DNA from: an uncultured Collinsella sp.
GTDB lineage: Bacteria > Actinomycetota > Coriobacteriia > Coriobacteriales > Coriobacteriaceae
Reading direction: 5' to 3'
DNA: 35,958 nt
Assembly: GCA_958353395.1 (NCBI GenBank)
Contig: CATWSG010000025.1
Coordinates: 1-35,958, forward strand
Part shown: positions 1 to 6,762 of the stretch, piece by piece
Layout: every line of letters begins with the position of its first letter
Numbering within the stretch: position 1 is the stretch's first letter
Notes under the pieces: generated by a model
What the model saw: only the letters and a program-made list of their open reading frames with translations
The model's database searches: none
What the model was told of the DNA's origin: nothing
Translations under genes and position numbers: made by a program

Positions 1-47
1 TCAATCGTAGCCCGAGACAGTCCCGGGCTGACAATTTCGACTGTAAT

Positions 48-82
48 GGACGTTCTTAAATGACTAGTCGTTGGGGACACTC
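48..82. repeat. Dispersed GACTAGTC repeat, copy 1
   Basis: This 35-bp stretch downstream of the HAD gene reappears in inverted orientation at 1107-1141, on the other side of that gene. By eye 31 of 35 positions match. The shared core is GACTAGTC flanked by GTCCCC on one side and TTTAAGAACGTCC on the other. The surrounding 147 bases hold further GGGAC/GTCCC blocks (near 111 and 131) and no gene. Function is unknown; it could be a non-autonomous dispersed element. Confidence 0.7.
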
Positions 83-147
83 TTCGCAAAAAGCTGCAAG
101 GACTGTCCCCCACTGTCGGCAGAAAAGGAACGTCCCCATCTGCCGGA

Positions 148-942
148 TTAGGAGAGACTCTCCAGCACGCGACGGAGCTCCTGCTGGACGGCGTGGTCGC
201 GGTTACAACCCACCACGCGATCGGCCACCGCTTTAAGCGCGGGGCGCGCGTTTTCCATCGCGCAGCCCGTGCCGACAAAGCGAATGATCTCGTAGTCGTT
301 CATCGAGTCGCCAAACGCCATGACCTCGTCGCGACCAATGCCGTAATGCTCCGCGAGCTGCGCGACACCCGAGGCCTTCGACACACCAGGCTGCATGGCA
401 TCGATCCACGCGTTGCCCGAAGGTGCAAAAGTAAAGAGCTGACCAAGTTCGCGCTGTAGCACGTACGCGCTGTCCATAACCGCACTGTCGTCGCAAAAGA
501 TACTCGCTTTGATGATATTTACGCTGGGATCGGGCAGCTCCCAAATGCGCTCGGCATTGGGAAGGTCCTTATCGACCTCACGCACGAACTTGCACTCGTC
601 ATCGAGCAGGAAGGACTTGGTTCGATCAAATAGCGCAAGATGCAGATTGGGAAACGTCCTGACGGCTTGGGCGAGCCTTCGAATCGCTAGGTGGGAATAC
701 ACCTCACGGTCTACCATCTTACCGTCGGCGTAGACCTGGGCGCCGTTAGCGGCGACAAAGTCCATCTTGTCGCGAACGGGCGCAAAGAACTCGCACAGGC
801 GATCGTAGCGACGACCTGACGATGCGGCGAAATGCACGCCATGCTCGTGTAGCGCCAGAATCAGTTCGTAGGTCTCGGGAGGCACCTGGCCGTTTTCATC
901 AAGCAGTGTGCCGTCCATATCGGATGCAATCAGTTTAAACAT
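148..942 (-). CDS. Cof-type HAD-superfamily phosphatase
   Basis: A 264-residue cytosolic phosphatase of the HAD superfamily, Cof/IIB subfamily, expected to dephosphorylate small phosphorylated metabolites such as sugar phosphates or cofactor precursors. Motif I is DMDGTLLD at residues 8-15, with the nucleophile Asp8. The C-terminal motif GDSMNDYE carries the magnesium-binding acidic residues. The length fits the family, and the region between the motifs matches the Cof cap domain. The ATG is 7 nt from a good Shine-Dalgarno (AAGGGAG), but that site lies inside one arm of a long inverted repeat (948-1009). It appears to stand alone: ade upstream on the same strand is about 200 bp away. The substrate cannot be told from sequence. 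Confidence 0.93.
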   Translation of the reverse strand: MFKLIASDMDGTLLDENGQVPPETYELILALHEHGVHFAASSGRRYDRLCEFFAPVRDKMDFVAANGAQVYADGKMVDREVYSHLAIRRLAQAVRTFPNLHLALFDRTKSFLLDDECKFVREVDKDLPNAERIWELPDPSVNIIKASIFCDDSAVMDSAYVLQRELGQLFTFAPSGNAWIDAMQPGVSKASGVAQLAEHYGIGRDEVMAFGDSMNDYEIIRFVGTGCAMENARPALKAVADRVVGCNRDHAVQQELRRVLESLS

Positions 943-947
943 GGAAA

Positions 948-1009
948 AGCTCCCTTCGGGCTTGTTGGAATCGAACGTGTATCCGATTCCAACGTACCCA
1001 AAGGGAGCT
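948..1009 (-). promoter_or_regulatory. Long imperfect inverted repeat covering the HAD ribosome binding site
   Basis: Arms 948-973 and 984-1009 (26 nt each, 10-nt loop) pair with only a few mismatches. On the minus strand the distal arm contains the AAGGGAG Shine-Dalgarno of the HAD gene (plus positions 950-956), 7 nt before its ATG. In RNA the hairpin would hide the ribosome binding site. It could instead be a DNA operator, or a weak terminator followed by only four T residues. Confidence 0.6.
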
Positions 1010-1106
1010 CAAATAAGACTCCGCGGGCGTAAACGTTACAAGGACCTGGCAAATAGCTCACACATGCCAGAGGTCCTACGGTCGCGGCGTCAGGCAGCCC
1101 GCCAAA

Positions 1107-1160
1107 GAGCGTCCCCGATGACTAGTCGTTTAAGAACGTCCCCGATGACTAGTCGGCGTA
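1107..1160. repeat. Dispersed GACTAGTC repeat, copy 2 with tandem half-copy
   Basis: This is the inverted partner of the repeat at 48-82. The unit GTCCCCGATGACTAGTCG occurs at 1111 and again at 1139, so the element is a partial tandem duplication. Its second GACTAGTC supplies the TAG stop codon of adenine deaminase (1149-1151). The rest of the 943-1148 gap contains no gene. Confidence 0.7.
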
Positions 1161-2969
1161 GGTGAAGGTTGTGACGTCGAACATGCCCTCGGGGCGGATG
1201 CGGAGCGTCGGGATGACCGGCAGGGGCAGGAAGATGATGCCCATGATGGGGTCGAGCGGCGGCTCAATACCCATGGCGCGCGCCTTGACCATAAAGTCGT
1301 CGTGCTGCGCGGCAACGTCCTCGGCCGTGCCTTCGCTCATCAGGCCACCGAGCGCCAGCGGAATGCGCGCCACGACCTCGCCGTTACGCACCAGCACGTG
1401 ACCACCCTGGCCCACGGCCTCAACGGCAGCCATCATATCGGCAGCGTTATCGCCCACCACGCACACGTTGTGCGAGTCGTGGCCGATCGTGGAGGCAATG
1501 GCACCACCGGTGATGGTGAAACCGCGCACCCAGCCGCGACCGATATGCTTGCCGACCAGGCCCAGGCCAGCGGGGCCGTCGCCATCGGCGCCCTCGGCCT
1601 GCAGCGACACGCCACGGCCATGGCGCTCGATCAGCATAATGCGGCGCAAGTCCTCGGCGCTCTCGGGGCGGGCCATACCCGTGATAGCCATACCCGGGAT
1701 GACATCGATAACGGCCTCGCCCGGCTTAAAGGCATAGTCAAACACGTCGAGCGAAAGCTTCGGCAGCTTAACGGAAGCGCGCAGCTCATCGGCAAGGGCT
1801 GCGACCTCGGCCGTCTCGGGCGCGACCTCGCCCACAAAGGTGCCATCCTGCGCCACCAGGGCACCGGCGGCATACACGCGATGCGGAGCTGTGGCAAACG
1901 TCAGGTCGTTGAGCACCAGCAGGTCGGCACGCTTGCCTGGGGCGATCGCGCCGCGGAGCTCATGCGGGTCGCGACAGCCGTGGTCCAGGCCAAATGCCTC
2001 AGCCGTGGAAAGGGACGCCATGGAGATGGCGACCACCGGGTCGACGCCAGCCTCGATGGCCACGCGGCAGGCATTGTCGATCATGCCGGTCGAAAGCGCG
2101 TCGGAGGGAGCGCAGTCGTCGGTCGCAAAGCAGCAGCGGCGGGCGCGGGCGGGGTTTTCCAGCAGCATCGGGGACAAATTGGCCAGATCGTGGCTGCACG
2201 TGCCCTCACGCAGCATCACATACATGCCGCGGGACAGTTTATCGAGCGCCTCCTCGGGAATCGTCGACTCGTGGTCGGCGATAATACCCGCCGCGGCATA
2301 GGCGTTGAGGTCCTTGCCGGCAACGAGCGGCGCGTGGCCGTCAACCTGCTTGGACGGCGTCTGGTTGGCAGCATCGATGCGAGCGCAAGTCTCGGGGTCG
2401 GCCATAAAGACGCCCGGCAGGTTCATCATTTCGCCCAGACCAAAGACATCGCCTGGATGCTCGGCAAAAAACGCCTGCATATCGGCAGCAGAAATAACGG
2501 CACCGGCCTGCTCGTCGGGCAGCGCGGGCACGCACGAAGGCATCATGTATTTGATGGAGATGGGTGCGCGGCGGCCGTCCTCAATCATAAAGCGCAGGCC
2601 GTCCAGGCCCGCCACATTAGCAATCTCGTGGCTGTCGGCAATGGCGGTGGTAGTACCGCGCGTCGCGGCCATGCGAGCATACTCGGCGGGACGGATGTTC
2701 GAAGACTCGATATGCAGATGCCCGTCAATAAAACCGGGAGCGAGATAGCGACCCTGGCAGTCGATGACCTCAGTTGCCTCATAGGTGCCAGCGGCATCGT
2801 CGCGACCATCGTAGAGCACGCCGACGATCACACCGTCCTTGACGGCAACGCTACCGGGCGCCACGCGCTGGCCATACACGTCGACGATCTGTGCATTGGT
2901 AAACAGCGTGTCGACGGGCACGCGGCCCTCGGCGGCCTCGATCACAGTCCTCATGACCTCAACGGACAT
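1149..2969 (-). CDS. ade: Adenine deaminase
   Basis: A 606-residue amidohydrolase converting adenine to hypoxanthine and ammonia, the entry of adenine into purine salvage or breakdown. The metal-binding motif PGFIDGHLHIESS has H84, H86 and E88. Further family signatures are DGHAP, FATDD and GHDSHN in the C-terminal half, which separate adenine deaminase from other amidohydrolases. I chose the ATG at 2969 because AAAGGAG sits 5-6 nt upstream; an in-frame start 14 codons earlier has no such site. The gene has its own promoter-like sequence and a leader terminator hairpin. It fits functionally with the purine-breakdown cluster about 20 kb away, though the two are not linked by transcription. Confidence 0.95.
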   Translation of the reverse strand: MSVEVMRTVIEAAEGRVPVDTLFTNAQIVDVYGQRVAPGSVAVKDGVIVGVLYDGRDDAAGTYEATEVIDCQGRYLAPGFIDGHLHIESSNIRPAEYARMAATRGTTTAIADSHEIANVAGLDGLRFMIEDGRRAPISIKYMMPSCVPALPDEQAGAVISAADMQAFFAEHPGDVFGLGEMMNLPGVFMADPETCARIDAANQTPSKQVDGHAPLVAGKDLNAYAAAGIIADHESTIPEEALDKLSRGMYVMLREGTCSHDLANLSPMLLENPARARRCCFATDDCAPSDALSTGMIDNACRVAIEAGVDPVVAISMASLSTAEAFGLDHGCRDPHELRGAIAPGKRADLLVLNDLTFATAPHRVYAAGALVAQDGTFVGEVAPETAEVAALADELRASVKLPKLSLDVFDYAFKPGEAVIDVIPGMAITGMARPESAEDLRRIMLIERHGRGVSLQAEGADGDGPAGLGLVGKHIGRGWVRGFTITGGAIASTIGHDSHNVCVVGDNAADMMAAVEAVGQGGHVLVRNGEVVARIPLALGGLMSEGTAEDVAAQHDDFMVKARAMGIEPPLDPIMGIIFLPLPVIPTLRIRPEGMFDVTTFTYAD

Positions 2970-2989
2970 ACATACTCCTTTAACCGTAG

Positions 2990-3025
2990 AAAAAAGCTGC
3001 GGAGCGGACAAGCCTTCACCGCAGC
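2990..3025 (-). terminator. Terminator-like hairpin in the ade leader (possible attenuator)
   Basis: On the minus strand GCTGCGG (3025-3019) pairs with CCGCAGC (3002-2996) and is followed directly by six T residues (2995-2990). The hairpin lies about 20 nt before the ade start codon and downstream of a promoter-like sequence, so it may attenuate ade rather than end tyrS, which has its own hairpins. I searched the leader for the conserved purine-riboswitch core and did not see it. Confidence 0.6.
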
Positions 3026-3037
3026 ATGCTCATAGCC

Positions 3038-3065
3038 ATTGTATGCCCAAACGATGGGCCAACAA
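3038..3065 (-). promoter_or_regulatory. Predicted ade promoter with palindrome in the spacer
   Basis: On the minus strand TTGTTG (3065-3060) and TACAAT (3043-3038) are 16 bp apart, a good match to a housekeeping sigma promoter. The spacer contains the inverted repeat GCCCA-N5-TGGGC, a possible repressor site. The remaining part of the 2970-3333 gap, up to the tyrS hairpins, holds no recognisable gene. Confidence 0.5.
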
Positions 3066-3230
3066 TACGCCCCTCCGCTTAACGGCACACGCCACTTGGT
3101 GCAATGGGGACTGCCGCTGAGCACCAATGACTACTCGACGACTACTAACTGCCGTCCCGACAACAAAAACGCCGATGTTTTGGCATCGCCAGCGAGCGGG
3201 TCGCATTTGAGACAAGGTGACGTGAAACGA

Positions 3231-3259
3231 AAGGGCGCTGACCTTCTGGTCGCGCCCTT
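3231..3259 (-). terminator. Terminator-like hairpin downstream of tyrS
   Basis: On the minus strand AAGGGCGC-GACC pairs with GGTC-(A)-GCGCCCTT around a 4-nt loop, and TCGTTTC follows. The stem is strong but the T tract is interrupted. It lies about 75 nt past the tyrS stop codon. Confidence 0.65.
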
Positions 3260-3309
3260 GAAGTTGAACGTCAGATTGTCCAAATGCGGCCCGCGCAGCG
3301 TCGGCCGGT

Positions 3310-3331
3310 CCGCCGTTCGGTAGAACGGCGG
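3310..3331 (-). terminator. Perfect 9-bp hairpin just after tyrS
   Basis: CCGCCGTTC (3310-3318) and GAACGGCGG (3323-3331) form a perfect stem with a 4-nt loop, starting 2 nt after the tyrS stop codon. No T tract follows on either strand, so it may stabilise the mRNA 3' end rather than terminate by itself. Confidence 0.45.
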
Positions 3332-3333
3332 AA

Positions 3334-4545
3334 CTAAATCAACTTGAAGCCCTTGCGCTTACCCACAGAAAGGGTGTCGCCCAGCTTGAGGGCGCTGGGA
3401 TCGATGTTGTAGCTCTTGGGAGCCACGGCCTTGCCGTTGATCTTGACGCCACCGCCGTCGATATCGCGACGAGCCTGGCCGGCGCTCGCCGAAAGGCCCA
3501 AGTCCTTGAGCAGGCCGGCGAGGTAGATCTGGCCCTCGTCGTTGACGGTCAGCTCGACATGCTTCTCGGGGAAGTCGGCAAGCTGGCCCTCCTTGAACAC
3601 GCGGTCGAACTCGGCCTGAGCCTCGTCTCCGGCGCCGGCGCCGTGGTAGGTGTCGCACAGGTCGCGGCCCAGAGCGCGCTTGAGCTCGTAGGGGTCGGCA
3701 GAACCATCGGCCAGGGCGGCGTCGATCTTGTCGACCTCGGCCGGGGTGAGCGAGCTGGCCAGACGATAGTACTTGCCGATCATCTCGTCGGGGATGGACA
3801 TGGTCTTGCCGAACATATCCTTGGGAGCGTCGGTCAGGCCGATGTAGTTGCCATAGGACTTGGACATCTTGCGCACGCCATCGGTGCCCTCGAGCAGCGG
3901 CATGGTGAGCGCGATCTGCGGCTCCATGCCCATCTTCTCCATGAGCTCGCGGCCGGCGAGCAGGTTGAAGAGCTGGTCGGTGCCGCCCATCTCGACGTCG
4001 GCCTTAATCTGAACGGAGTCGAAGGCCTGCATCACGGGGTACAGGAACTCGTGCAGGGCGATCGGCGTCTGAGACTGGTAGCGCTTGGTAAAGTCGTCGC
4101 GCTCAAGGATGCGGGCGACGGTGAACTTGGAGCATACCTGCAGCAGGCCGGCCAGGTCCATCGAAAGGATCCAGTCGCCGTTGTGCACGATGGTGGTCTT
4201 CTCGGGATCCAGAATCTTCATGGCCTGGCTCACGTAGGTCTCGGCATTGGCCTCGATCTGCTCCTGCGAAAGCTGCGGACGCGTGGAGTTCTTGCCCGAG
4301 GGGTCGCCGATCAGCGCGGTGCCGTTGCCGATGATGAGGGTGACGTTGTGGCCCAGGTCCTGGAACTGACGCATCTTGCGCAGGGGCACGGCGTGGCCCA
4401 GGTGCAGGTCGGGGCTGGTGGGGTCGACGCCGAGCTTGATGTTGAGGGGCTCGCCCTTCTCAAGCTTCTTGCGAAGGTCGGCCTCGGGGACGATTTGGGC
4501 AGCGCCCGAGGTGATGATACGCATTTGCTCGTCAACAGACAGCAT
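3334..4545 (-). CDS. tyrS: Tyrosyl-tRNA synthetase
   Basis: A 403-residue class I aminoacyl-tRNA synthetase that charges tRNA-Tyr. The HIGH-like motif is HLGH at residues 48-51, KMSKS is at 226-230, and the C-terminal part is an S4-type RNA-binding domain (the VKINGKAV region). Length and motif context fit the second bacterial TyrRS subfamily (TyrZ-like). The start at 4545 is fixed by AAAGGAGGA 6-7 nt upstream; an earlier in-frame start lacks one. It lies about 100 bp downstream of the U32-family gene on the same strand, with no clear terminator between them, so both may share a transcript. Confidence 0.97.
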   Translation of the reverse strand: MLSVDEQMRIITSGAAQIVPEADLRKKLEKGEPLNIKLGVDPTSPDLHLGHAVPLRKMRQFQDLGHNVTLIIGNGTALIGDPSGKNSTRPQLSQEQIEANAETYVSQAMKILDPEKTTIVHNGDWILSMDLAGLLQVCSKFTVARILERDDFTKRYQSQTPIALHEFLYPVMQAFDSVQIKADVEMGGTDQLFNLLAGRELMEKMGMEPQIALTMPLLEGTDGVRKMSKSYGNYIGLTDAPKDMFGKTMSIPDEMIGKYYRLASSLTPAEVDKIDAALADGSADPYELKRALGRDLCDTYHGAGAGDEAQAEFDRVFKEGQLADFPEKHVELTVNDEGQIYLAGLLKDLGLSASAGQARRDIDGGGVKINGKAVAPKSYNIDPSALKLGDTLSVGKRKGFKLI

Positions 4546-4641
4546 TGGGTATCCTCCTTTTGCTATAGCACCCTCGCCGAAAACGGCGGTGCTGGAAGTC
4601 CATAAACTCTCATATGATAACAAACTGACGCGACGCGGCAC

Positions 4642-6600
4642 CTACGACAGGAAAATCCTCGTCCTGCCGCATGCGTCAATGACAACTGGCAGACGTGTAC
4701 CGTCACGCTCGACCAGATAGCGTACCTGCCGACGACGCAAGCAGTCGCGGCAACAGACCCGTCCCGTCGCATCGGTGGCGCAGACGCCCTCGGCAGTCAG
4801 CAGGCAGTGCTCGCACACCATAAGCTCGAGACGGTCGGCGTCGACCGGACCCAAGACGCCGGGTTCAGCAGCCAGTTCGGCAATACGCTCCGCATCATTG
4901 CCGAGCAACTCGGCCGGCAAGTACACCCGCCCCGCACCGAGTCCGCGCAGCCAGGTAAGCGTGGCCCGATTCGCGCAGAACACCGGCGCCGCCACGTCAA
5001 ACGTCACGCCCAGCTCGCGAGCGATCACCACCTGTCCCAGGTTGCGGCAGACGACGCGCCCGGCACGCTGCATCAGTGAGCGGGTCCAGTCAGCGTCACT
5101 CGCGCGGCACACCTCGTCAAGCACCACAACGGCGTCGGACAAATCGAGTTCTCCGCGCGGGTCGGCATCCATCAGCTGCCAAGCAAAAACCATGCGAGTG
5201 GGAACCGCGCACTCCACCAACTCCGTCGATGCACCGCCATCCACCGCAACGCCCTCAAAGAGCAGTACCTCGACGGCACGCGCAACGGGCGCAATCGCAT
5301 CCGCCTCGGCCCGCATGCGCTCCAACACCGCCGCCGTCTGATCCAACACGCCGGCGCTGCGAATCAGGTATACCTCGCAGCCCGTGTCCACCTTACGCTT
5401 GCAATGCACGACGACGCGCTTCCCCGCTGCGGTATCCACCGGGCAGGGCACCTGCGGCCAGCGCTTGGGCACATCGGGACGCGCGTCGACACCCGGATAA
5501 AACCGAATCTCGAGCGTGTCACCCGCCGCCGCGGCGGCGTCGAGCTCAACGGTCACCTCTTCGTGGCCCACAGCGACCAAGCGCCCCACGCGCACGCCCT
5601 GGTTAATTGCGCGCTCAAAGCTCATCAGCTCGGCACCCGAACGCCCTCGCAGGTACGCATCGGTAAACCCACGGTTAAACGACCTTCCCAGCTCGCGCTC
5701 AAGCTCTTCCACGGCATCGGGGTCCCACGCGCCGTCGCACAGCATATCGAGTGCCCGGCGCCACGCCCGCACCACGTTGAATACGTAATCGGGGTTCTTC
5801 ATGCGCCCCTCGATCTTGAGCGACGCCACGCCGGCATCTACAAGCTCGGGCAGATGCGCAATACCCAGATAGTCGCGCGGACACAGCAGGCGATCTCCCT
5901 CGACGGCGGCAACACTCTGCCCAGCCTCGTCCACCAAGTCATAGGATAGACGGCACGGCTGCGTGCAATCACCGCGCATCGCAGAGCGGCCACGTCGAAG
6001 GGCAGAGAACTCGCACGCCCCCGAATAGCCGATGCAAATCGCACCGTGGCAGAATACCTCGATGGGCACACCCGTGGCACATAGCGCCGCAATCTCGTCG
6101 ACCGTCAGCTCGCGTGCCGTCGTCACGCGCTCGACCCCCAGCTCATCGGCGGCAAGCCGCACGGCGCCTTCGCTATGAACGCCCGCCTGCGTGGACAGGT
6201 GAATCTCGACCCCGGGAATCGCCGTGCGCAGTACACAAGCCAGCCCGGCATCGGCGACAATCAGAGCATCGGCACCCAGCTCCAGTGCATGAGCTCCCAA
6301 CACCACCGCGTCGGACAGCTCATCGTCAAACACGAACACGTTGAGCGTCGCGTACACACGCACGCCATGGGCATGCGCCACGGCACAACCGCGCGCAAAC
6401 TCGTCATCCGTAAAGCCATGAGCGCTCACACGGGCGTTAAAGCCGCCCAACCCCGCATAGATGGCATCGGCACCCGCGGCGATGGCCGCAAGCATCTGGT
6501 CGAGCCCGCCCGCCGGCGCCAGCAGCTCGGGCAGCGCCGCACCGGCAGCATCCAATCCAGTCTCGTATTGTCCGCTCGGCCCCATCGTCCGAATCGCCAT
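4642..6600 (-). CDS. U32 family peptidase-like protein (RlhA/TrhP type)
   Basis: A 652-residue member of peptidase family U32. The N-terminal domain begins PELLAPAGGLDQMLAAI. The central signature comprises the CIGYSGAC and GDCTQPCRL cysteine motifs and SLKIEGRMKNPDYV, followed by a U32 collagenase-type region. Characterised bacterial members (RlhA, TrhP) hydroxylate 23S rRNA or the tRNA wobble uridine rather than cut proteins, and the length is close to RlhA. The C-terminus has paired cysteines (CEHC, CC..C), a possible extra metal site. AAGGAG lies about 7 nt before the ATG at 6600. The gene diverges from the PBP gene. Placement next to tyrS agrees with a translation role, but the exact RNA target is not known. 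Confidence 0.88.
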   Translation of the reverse strand: MAIRTMGPSGQYETGLDAAGAALPELLAPAGGLDQMLAAIAAGADAIYAGLGGFNARVSAHGFTDDEFARGCAVAHAHGVRVYATLNVFVFDDELSDAVVLGAHALELGADALIVADAGLACVLRTAIPGVEIHLSTQAGVHSEGAVRLAADELGVERVTTARELTVDEIAALCATGVPIEVFCHGAICIGYSGACEFSALRRGRSAMRGDCTQPCRLSYDLVDEAGQSVAAVEGDRLLCPRDYLGIAHLPELVDAGVASLKIEGRMKNPDYVFNVVRAWRRALDMLCDGAWDPDAVEELERELGRSFNRGFTDAYLRGRSGAELMSFERAINQGVRVGRLVAVGHEEVTVELDAAAAAGDTLEIRFYPGVDARPDVPKRWPQVPCPVDTAAGKRVVVHCKRKVDTGCEVYLIRSAGVLDQTAAVLERMRAEADAIAPVARAVEVLLFEGVAVDGGASTELVECAVPTRMVFAWQLMDADPRGELDLSDAVVVLDEVCRASDADWTRSLMQRAGRVVCRNLGQVVIARELGVTFDVAAPVFCANRATLTWLRGLGAGRVYLPAELLGNDAERIAELAAEPGVLGPVDADRLELMVCEHCLLTAEGVCATDATGRVCCRDCLRRRQVRYLVERDGTRLPVVIDACGRTRIFLS

Positions 6601-6762
6601 CGGCAAACTCCTTACCAAGGTATGCATTCACTCTGAAAAATGCCGTCTTCCAGCATACACGAGGCCTCGCGCGCCCCGTTTGGTTTATCGTGTAATAACT
6701 TATGTCCATCCTGCCCCGACGGCATATCCGCCGTCCGGCACGACATACCTGGAGGTCAATAT

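Noticed and set aside
1302..3035. 577-codon open frame on the plus strand opposite ade
   Set aside because: It is the antisense shadow of a clear adenine deaminase in high-GC DNA; its His/Gly-rich translation has no family features.
2970..3230. Purine riboswitch upstream of ade
   Set aside because: The conserved junction and loop sequences of the purine aptamer are not visible on the minus strand; only a terminator-like hairpin is.
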